A DNA stretch of 64,000 nucleotides from NCBI RefSeq assembly GCF_000315625.1, contig NW_005434592.1, forward strand, positions 177,225-241,224. The letters run 5' to 3'. Position 1 is the first letter of the stretch, and each line of letters begins with the position of its first letter. The translations under genes were made by a program, and so were the position numbers. The notes under the pieces are model-generated. The model saw only the letters and a list, made by a program, of their open reading frames with translations. It did not search any database and was not told the origin of the DNA. Origin of the DNA: Guillardia theta CCMP2712. Lineage: Eukaryota > Cryptophyceae > Pyrenomonadales > Geminigeraceae. This document shows positions 26,190 to 37,197 of this stretch, in pieces.

Positions 26190-29100
26190 TTACCCTGCAA
26201 CCTCGTCACCGAATGTCGTGTGAAGGTGGGCAAATACCTGATATCCCCCGTACGTCACCGTAGGGTCTCGCAAGTGAGCAGACAGACGGTGGTAGTCCAA
26301 GTCTCTTGCGGGATCAGGTCGAACTCTGACCTTGTCCTGCGTTCTCTTGACGAACTCTTCAAAGTCATCGTCCTCCGTCTGATCACACACGGACGCTCCT
26401 CTCTCCCCCTCCGGCTCGGAGGCTTCAGGGGTCACGTTGACACTCGCAGGATGATGTGGCACCTCGCCGCTCCTCCCGGGGGACCCGTGACTCCCCCCCC
26501 CCTCCTCCTCCTCCTGCTTCTGAATCCATGGCCTTCGGGTGAGGGAGAGTTCAGTTGGGACCTTGACGGATCCTCTCCTCGACTCCTCCGGCACAATGAG
26601 AGCAGTCAGGTGCGATCCCTGGGGGAAGCAGGTCAGAGGAGGAAGGGGAACGGAGCATCGACCTCGGGCCCTTGGAGGAGGCGGCGGAACTGCTGGCTGG
26701 ACAGATCTACCACTGGAGTGTCGTCGATGGCTATGATCAGATCTCCCAGCTTCAGCTGCGGGCTGCTCCCTCCGTCCACCTCAGCCACGGCAAAACCTCC
26801 TCCGCTCTTGGCAAAGATCACTCCTGTCATGCGCGTCAGCCCCCGCGCCCCTTCGCCTCGCGGCGCACCTAGCCCACAGTCCTTCTTGAGCTCTTGCGCA
26901 TGCTTGTGCTCAAAGCTGGTTCTAAGCCGAGCAAGCTCTTGCTCCAAGTCCACGTTCTTCATCTCGACTTTCCTCTGCCTCATGCCAGCTGCGTAGAGCT
27001 CGTCTTCGGTGGCTTTGAGGCGCTCCTGCAACTCTTTGATGGTGTTCTCGAGGGCCTTGGCGCTTGACATCTTATCGAGCTGCGAGGAGATCTGAGCCTC
27101 TTGCAGCATCACTATCTGGTCGTTGAGCTGCGAGATGATCCCCTCGTCCTGCTTCCCCTTGGCCGTGAGGACGTTGCAAGCTTCTATCGCTCTCCTCGCC
27201 GTCTCCTTGGCCTCCTGCAGCTCTCGGTTCTGATCCTTGGACCGTTCGTCCATGAGCTGCATCTCACATCAGCAGCAGTCAACCGGCATCGCTGTCACAG
27301 CACCTTCCGCTCGTTCTCGACATCCTCGTACTCCTTCTTGAGCTCTTCGATGAGCTTGAACTTGGACAGCAGCTCCTTGCTCCTCTCTCGAATCTCCTCC
27401 AGCTCGTGATCCTTCTTCTCCAGCTCCCTCAGAAGAGCTACCCTATCTTCCTCTTGCGCTTTATGAGAAGCTCTCACGAGGTCAAGGTTCGAATGCAGTT
27501 GTCCCCTTGCTTCTTCAAGCATCCTGCAGGAAGGAGCTCAACGAGGTTATCAAGGAGGTTGACATGCACAGACCAGAGCTTCTGTTCGAGATCATACTTG
27601 TCGTTCTCGAGTTTTGACATCTTGGTTGTCAGGTTCTTTTCTCTCTCATCCAGAGCGATTCGCCGTGACTGCTCGATCTCAAGTGCGTTGGTTGTCTCTA
27701 CCAGCAACCGCTGGGCCTCGTCGATCTCCGACGTCTACAGGGAGGATCACAGTCGGAGCATGCAGCACATGGAGCAACAGCGGCAGCTCACCTGCTCCTT
27801 CAACGTGATGAGAGCACTGGCATGCTCATGCCTCAACTTGCTCAGTTGTGAGGAGATGAGCTCGTGGTCTTGCCGCAGGTACTCGTGCTTGTTCTCCAGG
27901 GATCGCAGGCCCTCTTGTGCTACAGTCAGTTGCTGACGAACTTCTCGCTCGCGAGCCTCGGCCGATATCTTCTTGGCCTTGTCATCTTCGATCTCGGCGC
28001 TGAGTTGTGAAATCCTGGCGTGGAGGGAGAGGATTTCGTTGGACTGCAGAGCCTTCTCTTCTGTCAGGACCTTCTGCTGCTCCCCGATCTCCTTGTACTC
28101 CTGGCTGAGCTTGGAGAGGTCTGACTTGTGCCGCAGCACCTCTGCCTCAGAGTCCTTCAGCCTCGCGTGCAGGTCGTCGATGCGGGTCATGAGCGTGGCT
28201 ATCTGGCTCTCATGCAGCTCGTTCTCGGCCTGGGACAGGTCACTCGAGGGCCCAGCACAAGCAGAGCTGCACCTTGACGTTCTCCATCTCCTCCTCCTTG
28301 TGCTGCAAGCGGCTCCTCAGCAGCTGGTTCTCGCTATCTGTAGCAGCGAGCTTGGCCGAGGCATCCTCGCAGCTCGCGCGCAAGAAAGAGAGTTGAGAGT
28401 CGAGGTCTTGTCTGGTCTTGTCGTGACTTCGAGTTTCTGTCTTGAGCTCGTAGTTTTCCTTCTCAAGCTTGGAATAATCTTCTCGCAGCCGATTGAACTC
28501 CACAAGATCCTGCGGGTTCGTCAGGGCGGAGCTGCTAATAGCCATGGGGTCTGACCTGCTTCCGTCGGGACTCGAGCAGCCACAGCCGCGAGTCAAGCTC
28601 TCGCCTGCTCTCCTCGCTCTCTAAAAGAGCATTCTGCATCTTCTTCTCCCTCTCTTCCTGATTCTGCCTCCACATCCGATACTTCTCGGTCTCAGAGCTT
28701 GCACTCTCAGCGTCCTGTCCACGGCACGTCACCAAAGTTCGCACAGCACTGACGAGGTTACAAGGGAGAGGTCTTCGAGCTTGGACCGCAGGGTCTGTAA
28801 CTCAGTCTTGTCAATCTTCCTTTGAGTATTGAGGTTTGCAATCTCTCCTACACCAGAGGTCAGGCTACCCAATTGACTTACGGTCGCTCGGCCGAACCTT
28901 TGGCCTTATCCATCTCCTTCTCGAGCATGTCATTCAGTGCTCTCAGTCGTTTCATCTCTGCTGAGAACTTCTCGCTGCCGTATCGTCTCAGTGGTGAGTG
29001 CGGGAGGGTCAGTCGGCACCTCTGGACGGCAAGAGCTCGTTCAGAGTCCTCCAGCTTCTCGAGCTGAGCGTTCTTAGAGTTGACCTGCTCCTGCAGCGCG

Positions 29101-31319
29101 TTGCACTTGCGAGAAAGAGTCTCGACCTCCAGCTTTAGCTTCTTATTGCTCGTCTCAGCCGCCTTGATCTGATCTTGCCACTTGTTGCTACACCACTCTC
29201 GTGAGTCCTCGAAAGTCAAAGGACAAGACAGGACAAGCCAAGACACGATACTTTCAGAAAAGACAAGATCGGGAAAGACCAGACCTCCAGGTGGAGTACT
29301 CCTTGGTCTTGTCCTTGTACTCTCTCTCCCTCAGAGCGAGCTTGTTGGACAGCTCTTCTACTTTTGCGTTGGAGTCCGCGAGCTACCGGAGTCATCCGCG
29401 AACGCTCAAGGGTCTAAGATTTACCTGGCTCTTGGCGCTTGACAGAGAGGAACGCAAGTGCTGGATCTCGGAGGAGTTGTGGGACTCGATGTTCTGCCGC
29501 CTTGACGTCTCTGTGGCCCCGTCAGCTCCTGCTGGTCGAGGACCGAGGAGAGGACGAGAACCTTCCTTGAGCTTGTGATTTGACTCCACCAGCACCGCGA
29601 TCCTTGACCTCGTGTCCTGAAGCTGAGAAATGACAGTCAACCCGTAGGAAAGAGAGGCAACGAAATAGCCGACTTTCATCTGGAGGTCTTTGATGGCAGC
29701 CTTGGAAAGAGAATACGTCACAAGTGAAAACGACAGACAAACATGATAGAAACAAGTTGCAAGACGAGGCTATTTTACATGATTGTTTGCCTCCTCGCTC
29801 TTCAGCCTTTCGATTTCTTTTGCGCCCTCCTGGATATCAGGAACTGAGATACGCTCTTGTTCAACTTACAGCACCTGATTCTTGCTGTCTTGTCGAGCTG
29901 ACTCTTCCCTGCTCGAAGCAACTAGTTTCTCTAGTTTGCGAATTTCCTCTTTCATCTCTTCATTCTTCTGGTGCTCATCATACCATTCCTGATATCTGCA
30001 TTCTGTGTCAAGTGAGTCTATGTAGCAGAGATCTTAGAAACCTTATTCTCTCTCTTTCCATCGCCTCCTTCTTGAGAGTTTCTTCATGCTGACGATTTTG
30101 TTCCTCAATTCTTTTCATTTCTTCTTCTTGGTGAAACTGCAGTACATCAGCTATCAGGTGCTGCAAGCGTTGTCATTCACAGCACCCTAATCTTTGCCTC
30201 ATTCAGGTCAAGCCGACATGTTGTAAGCTCGTTCTTCAGGGTCTCAATCTCGCTTGTCAGCATCAAGATTTGTTCGTTCTTCTTTTTTTCCAGGACCTGT
30301 GCCAACGTCAGGGGAAACGACGTCAACGTCCTTCCTCACTGAGTAGGGGTCAGCGGAACTTTTGTTGGTGTTCAGAGACAGCTCAGCAGGAGTCGCTCCA
30401 TCCTCGCCGACGTCGATGGGAGCTGTAGCCTTGTTCCGGATCTGCCATGCCAACTGTCATCTGCCGTGAGCCTGGAAGGCCTCTTACGCTGAAGGGAGTC
30501 GGCCAGGGGCTGGAGAGGTTCTTCTTGCTGGGCTGAGGTCAGAGGAGCACCTGGAGGCAAGACCGGGAACCTGCTGCGCTGCAGCTCCAAGAGGGAGATC
30601 TCACTGGCGTTCAACTCTTCCTGCTGCTGCATCGACTCGAAATCATCGTCGGTGAAGTCGAACCCTGCTCGTCGTCGTCAGTGATTCTCCAAGATGAGCA
30701 GACACGGTCGTTGCCGTTGCCGTCTGACGACTCTCGGTTGACGTTGATCTCGAAGACAAACTTTCTTCCCGTCTTGAGGTCCAGCCGCTCAAATCCGAGT
30801 CGAACAATCGTACCAGGACTGCCGAAGACCTTGAGAGCAGAGGTCAGCAAAGCAAAGGAAGAAGCTGCTCTACCATATCTCGAACTGTTTCAATGTCGTC
30901 CTTGTCAAGTCTCGATCCAGACACGCGGGACAACACATCCCCGGCCTTCACCATCCCGTTGCTGATGAAGATGTCAAACCTGAGGTAGACGCAGCCGCAT
31001 CTTACATCGCAACGGGTCCATCCTTGATGATACTCTGGACCACTAACTCTCCTTTCTTGGCGTGCAGGACAAGTCCAACTGCAAGTGAGGTCAAGACTGA
31101 GGGCAACAACAGCAGACTTGAACCTCCGCCTATCCCTGAGAGGTCAACAGTCGCCAGCTTCTCATCGCTCTCGAGCGAGAGGTCCTCCCCTCTGACGCGA
31201 GTCTCCCTTGCCTGCTTCTGGTCAGATCAACTCACCCCAGCAGCTCAAGTCACCATGCTTGCTCGAGCAGCTCCGACCCTCCTGGTCTGTGTGGAGCGAC
31301 GAAGCAACTTCGACGCCAT
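26190..31319 (-). CDS. long coiled-coil protein with two PDZ domains
   Basis: The start at 31319 gives MASKLLRRSTQTRRVG (exon 31254-31319). Exon 2 starts at 31211 and reads ARETRVRGEDLSLESDEKLA. An N-terminal PDZ domain follows: VGLVLHAKKGELVVQSIIKD, then MVKAGDVLSRVSGSRLDKDD and MVFGSPGTIVRLGFERLD. From about 30650 to 27000 the exons encode almost pure heptad-like coiled coil (for example ELEKKDHELEEIRERSKELL). A second PDZ domain sits near the C-terminus: MTGVIFAKSGGGFAVAEVDG and LKLGDLIIAIDDTPVVDL. The end is a charged tail reading DDDFEEFVKRTQDK and closing at 26190. Many small introns interrupt it, and I did not fix every junction. Such proteins are usually cytoskeletal or centrosomal scaffolds, but no orthologue is recognised. 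Confidence 0.75.
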
Positions 31320-32358
31320 ATCTCGCTCGTCTTCCCTTGCTTAGTGGAGCGACTGGCACTCAGGCCCTCATGCTACCTCGCCCTGAGACTGAATAAGGAG
31401 GAGAACGGAGATCAGACTGAGATCACTTTTCTTACCATCCTAACATGCCTCGGATGTGATGCCCATGAACAAGAGATAGAAGGGTGACCACTCATATGGC
31501 AAGATTCTTCTCTTACAGAAAATGCATTAGCTCCTCCTGCAACATGTTCACAGACAAGTTACTCATCCATGCTCTCGAAAGGATCTCGCTGTGTGAACAA
31601 TGCCTCTCAATCTTGAAGTTGCTCTGATTGATAAATCACTTGACTACCTCCTCTTTCTTTTTGCCTGAGTAAGAAGCGCGGCAAGCAATTTGACATAATC
31701 CTAACTTCTTCCTCATCTACGAACAACTTCCACCGTGCCATTTCATCCCTATGTCTAATTGAGGCTGTTCCATTCTGTCACTTACTGCTTACTCGATTCG
31801 TCGGATCCGAACATCTAATACCACTGAGTTTTCTTCTTCAGATCATGTCAATGCTCGCATCTATGTGCCATGCCACGGCAGCGGCGATTTGCAATCCTGC
31901 CCTACGGTGCCATACGGTGCACCCGCGGCTACTACTATCACTAACTGATGGCTCGGATAATCAATGATGATCATAGGAGACTCGTGCTGCACTGCAGCAT
32001 GATCACCACAGGATCATCATGAGCGCGTCAATGCGCGCATGGCGCTCCTAGCGCCGGGTCGCCGGCATGGCCGACATTCGTTACATCGGATGCCCTTCGC
32101 ACTATTGTCCTGCGAGTCCTGCTGGCCTTGCGGCCCTACAGTCACACGGAAACAACATAGTCACAGACAACAGCTGCCCCCACTTTTTCTAATTAATATG
32201 CTGAGGCGAGTCCGACTCACTACCACCCTTCTGAAGACCCGGGTCCTTGTGCGGAAATTTTCCCATAAAGGATGGTGGGTGTGTCGGGTAGGGTACGTTA
32301 ATAGGAAATTGGAGGGGTACTACAGGATGGTGTGGCGAAGGGCGAGCGGGAGCTAGGA
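31320..32358. other. divergent spacer
   Basis: 31400-31850 is unremarkable. 31850-32260 contains a short island-like patch (GCGCCGGGTCGCCGGC and ATTAATATGCTGAGGCGAGTCC), the latter echoed at 34742-34767. AGGGGTAC lies at 32313-32320, just before the NSE1-like gene. No gene is seen. Confidence 0.45.
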
Positions 32359-33362
32359 ATGGAGCGGGGTTATGGGAATGTGCAGCGGGCGCTGCTGCAG
32401 CAGATGATGGTGAAGAGGTTCGTGGAAGAGCATGATCTCATCGACTCTATTAGAAGTCTCATCAACAAGTTCCCCTCCGAGCATGTTGAGCCGCCAAACG
32501 ACGGGATGAATCTTATGTAAGTTTCAAAGACTGCACCTACACCTCCTAATCGCAATCGAGATGCTTCTGCCTATGGCACTTTGTTGAACTGAACTATGAA
32601 TATACAAGACGTTGCTGTCTGAATGATTGCTGTAGGGAATTCTTCAATGACATGAACAAGGAGATTGGTCCGGATGGTATTAATTTCGCTGAAATCGTGA
32701 GAATCAAGTCTGAGAACAACCCCAGCGTCTTCTGGTGCAAACATGCGCTGAGATCTCTCATGGTTTGATGTGTGTCTTGTGTCTAGGGGGCTAAGGAGCG
32801 TCAAGAGTGTGATCGAGGATGAGCCAAAGGAGAACGAAAACCTTGATGAGAGCCTGTACACTGAAGCCGAACTTGCACTCTTCAAGTTAATCATAGAAGA
32901 ACTGGTCGAACTTCTTCTTGTTTGGTTTATGCTTTTTTCTTGACATTGCTCTGTCATCAGGTAACAAACCCTATGGATAAAGGGTGCATTGATCATAATA
33001 AGGCGATAAATCTGGGGCTCAAGATCAAACCCAAGAAGATAGATGCCAAAGAGTCAACAGAGTTGATAGATCGCCTTGTGCAGGAGCATTGGCTGTCTAG
33101 ATTCCAAGACGAAGATGGGAGAGGAGGAAGACATACTGCGACAAGGATCACGTTCGGCATCAGATCGTTGCTGGATCTGAAGAACTATGTCACCGCCACT
33201 TGGCCCGAGGAGGATTCCAGGTGTTGCACGTGGGAAAACGATTGGTAACGTGCGCGCGCTGGTGTCGAGGTGTCTTACCTGGTCCTCAGGCTGTTCCGAT
33301 GGACGGTGGAAAATCGGAATGCACGGCAGTCCGCGGAGGGCGAGGAACAAATGGAGGAGTGA
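32359..33362 (+). CDS. NSE1-like SMC5/6 complex subunit, apparently without RING domain
   Basis: Exons 32359-32516, 32636-32734, 32787-32904, 32961-33220 and 33290-33362 join in frame, giving about 235 aa. The start MERGYGNVQRALLQQMMVKR and the tandem winged-helix content (FFNDMNKEIGPDGINFAEIV, then TEAELALFKLIIEEL, then TELIDRLVQEHWLSRFQ and FGIRSLLDLKNYVTATWPEE) track the NSMCE1 order, including the K-W-L and E-L-x-x-Y-I places. NSE1 helps assemble the SMC5/6 DNA-repair complex and normally ends in a RING-like zinc domain. Here the best splice skips a Cys-containing stretch (CARWCRG near 33250) and ends EGEEQMEE. Either the RING is lost, or the last exons are wrong. The ATG at 32359 is the first in frame. 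Confidence 0.65.
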
Positions 33363-33447
33363 GACGTATGGTAAGAAGGGGAGAGGCAAGGTTCGAGCAT
33401 GTTTGTTTCTGCAGTTTTGAGATGGTACAATACAACATCTGGTGGTG

Positions 33448-33489
33448 AGCTCAGCTCAGCTCAGCTCAGATCAGATCAGATCAGATCAG
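33448..33489. repeat. (GCTCA)n/(GATCA)n pentanucleotide repeat
   Basis: Five GCTCA units change to five GATCA units just past the stop of the M41-like gene. Confidence 0.95.
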
Positions 33490-34625
33490 TTCGTCGTCGC
33501 TTCTTCCGACTTTCTGCCTAGCTGCTGCTGAGACTCGATTGCTAGAATACATTGTGATATTGAGGACTTGCGGGACATGGCCTCGATCAGTGCCTTGAGC
33601 GACTCCTCCCTGTTCTTCAAGATGGTGAAAGCTGCTACACACCCCCACCGTACTCTTTCCTGCTGCTCCCTGTCATTCAGCCTTGGGCGCGATCTGTAGA
33701 GGAAAGATTGGAGCTGCGAAAAATCAGCGTATCCCCCTATCGCATCGCCGAATCGAATGGCTTCTGCGACAACCCCAGCAGTCGACACCGCGCACAGGAC
33801 GTCAAGAAACTCGTGCGAGATGCTGTCCTCCTCTGAATCGAAGAACTGCACAGCATTCAGGATCGGGTCATCGGCTGAGTACGCTGCTATCGGGAGCCCA
33901 AGGCAATACCCGACCAGGAAGTGTCCGGCTTCATGCCACAGCAGCCTCTCCCTGTACTCTTGGCTGGCCGCCCTCCTGATCTGGATAAGAACGAGCTGCA
34001 GCAGCCCGGGAACAGACAGTCCCATCCCAAGGAACGCAAAAGGCAGCGATCCCAGCCCAAAGGTGACGACGTAGCGAAGGAGGTCTCCTTGAAGGAACGG
34101 GAGGTTGGGATACTCGGGTATGAAGCATGCGGCCAATGTTGACAGCAGCATGCTGGACAGCAGCGTTGCGTAGAAGGACACGTTGAGAACTTCCATGTCG
34201 TTGTTCCCACTCAGGTCGAATGTATCCTCCTTGACCAGACCTCTCGTGAGCAGTCTCACCTCACCCACCGACACTCTTCTGTACAAGGAGGGCACGCTGT
34301 CCCACATTGACAGCTGCGAGCGCTCTTTGAGGGAGTTCAAGGCATCCACTACATCGTCTTTGCTCCAGCCCTCGCTGTTTTCGAGCTTCTCCAACCGCGA
34401 TATCACATCTCGTATCTCTCGAGCCCCCTCGTTCTTCGTGCTACTCACTGCCTTCATCGTTATGCTCGTTGCGAATCCCCCTGGCGTGAATCTTGTGGCA
34501 GACAGGCAGCGGGCACCAGGAGCGGTCGTCCCGAGCTTGATAGCATGGAACGTGAAGCCAAGAGAGAGGTCAACGAGCAGCAAGAGGAGGCAGCACTGGG
34601 AGAGACACCTGCATCTGGTGGTCAT
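33486..34625 (-). CDS. M41/FtsH-like zinc peptidase without AAA domain, plastid-type presequence
   Basis: This single exon encodes 379 aa from the ATG at 34625; an in-frame ATG at 34658 is possible but would bury the signal peptide. The start MTTRCRCLSQCCLLLLLVDL runs into SLG-FTFHAIKLG, a signal peptide followed by a Phe-led, Ser/Thr/Arg-rich transit-like region, suggesting plastid import. After a charged region come two hydrophobic segments (ATLLSSMLLSTLAACFI and VVTFGLGSLPFAFLGMGL). The zinc motif follows in RLLWHEAGHFLVGYCLGL, the H-E-x-x-H of M41 peptidases. FLDVLCAVSTAGVVAEAIRF gives the helix with the Glu/Asp ligand region. No AAA ATPase is present, like the FtsH-related stand-alone plastid proteins of plants. 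Substrate unknown. Confidence 0.8.
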   Translation of the reverse strand: MTTRCRCLSQCCLLLLLVDLSLGFTFHAIKLGTTAPGARCLSATRFTPGGFATSITMKAVSSTKNEGAREIRDVISRLEKLENSEGWSKDDVVDALNSLKERSQLSMWDSVPSLYRRVSVGEVRLLTRGLVKEDTFDLSGNNDMEVLNVSFYATLLSSMLLSTLAACFIPEYPNLPFLQGDLLRYVVTFGLGSLPFAFLGMGLSVPGLLQLVLIQIRRAASQEYRERLLWHEAGHFLVGYCLGLPIAAYSADDPILNAVQFFDSEEDSISHEFLDVLCAVSTAGVVAEAIRFGDAIGGYADFSQLQSFLYRSRPRLNDREQQERVRWGCVAAFTILKNREESLKALIEAMSRKSSISQCILAIESQQQLGRKSEEATTN

Positions 34626-34739
34626 CCCTCCCTCCCATCCCAAGTCAGCAGCGAGCATGGCTTTGTGTGTACAAGAGGCTTGCGCGCTGACCGAGATCCG
34701 GACAAAAACGACTAGTATTCATCATCTGCCGCAAACTAT

Positions 34740-35280
34740 ACATTAATATTCATCCTGAGGCGAGTCCTCCGGGAAAGTTCAACCGTGTGACCCGCCGGGC
34801 ACGCGGCGCACCGTACGGTGGCGCGATTCGGGCTCCGGTTAGGCCGCAGTAGCCTACTGCGGCGGCGGCGGGGGCCGGGCCGGGCCTGGGCCGCCGGGCG
34901 TGCCACGCCGCCGCCGCGGGACCGTACGGTACGGGAGTCCCGGATCGGACGGAGGCTCGAGTCCGATCCCAGCCCGAGTCCGGGGGCCCGACCCGGATCC
35001 GGGACCGGGTCCGAGTCGGCGACCGCCGCGGGCGGCGTACGCCGTGACTCGGCGAAGTCACTGTGGAGTCCGGGCCCTAGGCCGCGTAGGCTGCGCAGCC
35101 GCCCCGCGGCACCCTGACTCGGGCGAACCGTTGAACAGCGGCACTGGCAGGCCGCCACTGCCGATTCAGCACCGTGCAAAGAGCAAAGACAGTCGGAGAA
35201 CCAGCCATCACCCTGCCGATTGCTGTCCCCCAACTTGAAACCCAGCCTCCGAGGCTCGGTTTTCGGCCTCCGCATGACTC
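34740..35280. other. GC-rich word-island
   Basis: It begins ATTAATATTCATCCTGAGGCGAGTCC and continues as CCGGGCC, GTACGGTAC, GAGTCC and GGATCGGA words to about 35280. It separates the M41-like gene from the CENP-B-like cluster. No gene is seen. Confidence 0.6.
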
Positions 35281-35416
35281 AGTAATGGGTCTTTACTACT
35301 AGTAAGCTACTTCACAATGCCATGTACAACAAACTTGCAAAAATAATCAACATCACAACGGAAAAATCGCCCACCAGGTTCACAACTTGGAAAAGCAAAC
35401 CTGCATCGAGTCACAC

Positions 35417-36352
35417 TCACAAGCACGCCCGTAGATAGCCCTCCCCTTGCAGCCGCTTCAGGCTCCTCCCCAGACCCTCGTCCGTCATGATCGCCCTCAC
35501 CGTCCCCCTCATCGACACCTCATACAGCGCTATCCCCCGCCCCCCGCCCTGCCCTCGCTCGTACCCTCCCTCCCCGCAGTGATCCCCCAGCATCTTGGTC
35601 AGCGTCTCCAGGCCGTGCGGGGGGGTTCCTTTCTTGTCCACGTACAGCGGCAGCTCTACCTTCTTCTCCCCCACCATCCGCCCTGCCTGCCAGTACTCCA
35701 CCTGCAGCTCGAAGAACCGCATGCTCACGCTCTCGAACTCCCCCGCCCCCACAGGACTGTGCCTCCCTGTGTCCACCTCCCCTTGCTCCCCCTGCTCCGC
35801 CTCCGTCCATCCCCCCGCCTCTGCCCCGTGCCTCTCAGACCCGACCGCCGGCGACCAGTCCCCGCCGTCTCCCTCTGTGGCCTTGCAAGGCTCGGCTCTC
35901 GGGGATGCTGCGTGCTTGCGATCCTCCCTGTCTGCCAGACCGTGTCGCTCCATGAAGTGCTGGTACCAGCTCATGCATGCCCGGAAGCCCTTCACCTGCA
36001 GCTGCCTCGCTGCCTCCTCGGCGAAGCCGCACACCTCAGCTCGCCCACGCACCCTTCCCTCACCAGACAAGGCATAGTTGTGCACAAGCCGCTCTAGCTC
36101 CGGGTTGTGCTTGACGGAGCATCGCTTGCGCTTGGTGTCCATGCCCGCGCTCGCAAGCCCCTTGAGCCGGGCGACGTTGTCAGGGCGGAGGATCTTGTCG
36201 ATGGCGGTGCGGCTTTTTCCGTAGATGACGGAGAGCTGCTTGGGGGTGCGATGGAGGGAGGGGTCAGTGGCCTCGTAGGAGTGGATGATGTCGAGCTTCT
36301 GAGCGAGGGTGAGCCGCTCGTTGGTCTCTGACTGGTCGACAGGAAAGTGCAT
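35417..36352 (-). CDS. CENP-B/Tc5-type DNA-binding protein, copy 1
   Basis: This intact, intronless frame encodes 311 aa, starting MHFPVDQSETNERLTLAQK. The first helix-turn-helix (RLTLAQKLDIIHSYEATDP, then LSVIYGKSRTAIDKILR) matches the CENP-B/pipsqueak N-terminal fold. The second part (LERLVHNYALSGEG, then GFRACMSWYQHFMERHGLAD) matches the Tc5/CENP-B second DNA-binding domain. No DDE nuclease follows. Instead there is an acidic linker and a C-terminal domain (FFELQVEYWQAGRMVGEKKV, GTPPHGLETLTKMLGDHCGE, GYLRACL) that I do not recognise. It is head-to-head with copy 2. Identity to copies 2 and 3 is nearly complete within the coding sequence and ends at or close to the ATG on the 5' side. It is likely a transposase-derived DNA-binding protein. 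Confidence 0.8.
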   Translation of the reverse strand: MHFPVDQSETNERLTLAQKLDIIHSYEATDPSLHRTPKQLSVIYGKSRTAIDKILRPDNVARLKGLASAGMDTKRKRCSVKHNPELERLVHNYALSGEGRVRGRAEVCGFAEEAARQLQVKGFRACMSWYQHFMERHGLADREDRKHAASPRAEPCKATEGDGGDWSPAVGSERHGAEAGGWTEAEQGEQGEVDTGRHSPVGAGEFESVSMRFFELQVEYWQAGRMVGEKKVELPLYVDKKGTPPHGLETLTKMLGDHCGEGGYERGQGGGRGIALYEVSMRGTVRAIMTDEGLGRSLKRLQGEGYLRACL

Positions 36353-36652
36353 TGTTGTCTTAGAGACCAGGAAGTTTTGTGCTAACGAAGCACAGAACAG
36401 TACCTTCTTGCAAGATTGAAGGGAGATGGTTGGCTAGGACACTGAGAAAGGATGATTGTTGTTCGGGTAGGAAACGGAAGTGCAAGAATGGCGTTGGGTT
36501 GCGAGGGGTGGGAGGGCGATAGTTGGGGGATTGCACAGGAAGGGCCTTCGTGGCTATTGATAAAGTGGGACACGTTGGGCTGTTATATCTCCCCCGTCAC
36601 GGGGCACATTAACAGAACGATGTGAAAACACATTGTTACAGAGAAACAAAGG

Positions 36653-36674
36653 TGACCTCTCGTCCCAGAGGTCA
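36653..36674. promoter_or_regulatory. 22-bp palindrome, site 1
   Basis: TGACCTCT-CGTCCC-AGAGGTCA: perfect 8-bp arms around 6 bp. It lies about 300 bp upstream of the copy 1 start. It is the exact reverse complement of the site at 38699-38720. Confidence 0.7.
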
Positions 36675-37025
36675 TACACAGACTACGTATTTCGACCTCT
36701 GGGGGTCAAAGATCGTCAAAAATAATTTTTGAAACAATATGTTACAATGAAGCAGTGTGATTTTGATTCGTACTTGACCTTGAGATTATCAGGCACTTGA
36801 ATCATTGACATATTCAACTCTCCAACTTAGCGCGTGGACGCATGACGACCTCTCGTTTCTAAACGACATCAGCAAGAAACCCGAAATAGCCAATTGAACC
36901 ATTACTACATGTAATGACTGCACAATCATGTCACTTGTCACGGTGCTGGCCTCGAAGAGAACGAAGAGAGACCACAACGCTCTGATCATTTTACTGAGTA
37001 GTAAATACTTTTACAGGGCAACTGC

Positions 37026-37047
37026 TGACCTCTCGCACCAGAGGTCA
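37026..37047. promoter_or_regulatory. 22-bp palindrome, site 2
   Basis: TGACCTCT-CGCACC-AGAGGTCA: perfect arms, spacer differing by two bases from site 1. It lies about 150 bp upstream of the copy 2 start and 110 bp before its TATA box. Confidence 0.7.
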
Positions 37048-37156
37048 GAATTGGCTACGAAATCAGCCAAAACCACAGCGTTTCAAAACGAACAACCGTG
37101 ACAAATCCCCAGCTCTGTATCTCAAGACTGCGACGCCCATACAGCGACAACCCCCT

Positions 37157-37164
37157 ATAAAAGC
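37157..37164 (+). promoter_or_regulatory. TATA box of CENP-B-like copy 2
   Basis: TATAAAAG stands about 40 bp before the ATG at 37198, in the context CCCCCTATAAAAGCGG. Confidence 0.55.
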
Positions 37165-37197
37165 GGCCGGGCGTGAAACCTGAACACGAGGGCGGAA

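Larger units (their letters stand above)
36353..37197. other. divergent spacer of CENP-B-like copies 1 and 2
   Basis: No coding pattern. It contains two full palindromes (36653-36674 and 37026-37047), a partial one (36694-36707, GACCTCTGGGGGTC), and a half-site GACCTCTCG at 36847. Confidence 0.7.

Noticed and set aside
36653-36674. AGGTCA half-sites in the palindrome as nuclear-receptor sites
   Set aside because: Nuclear receptors are an animal family and are not expected here; the similarity is coincidental.
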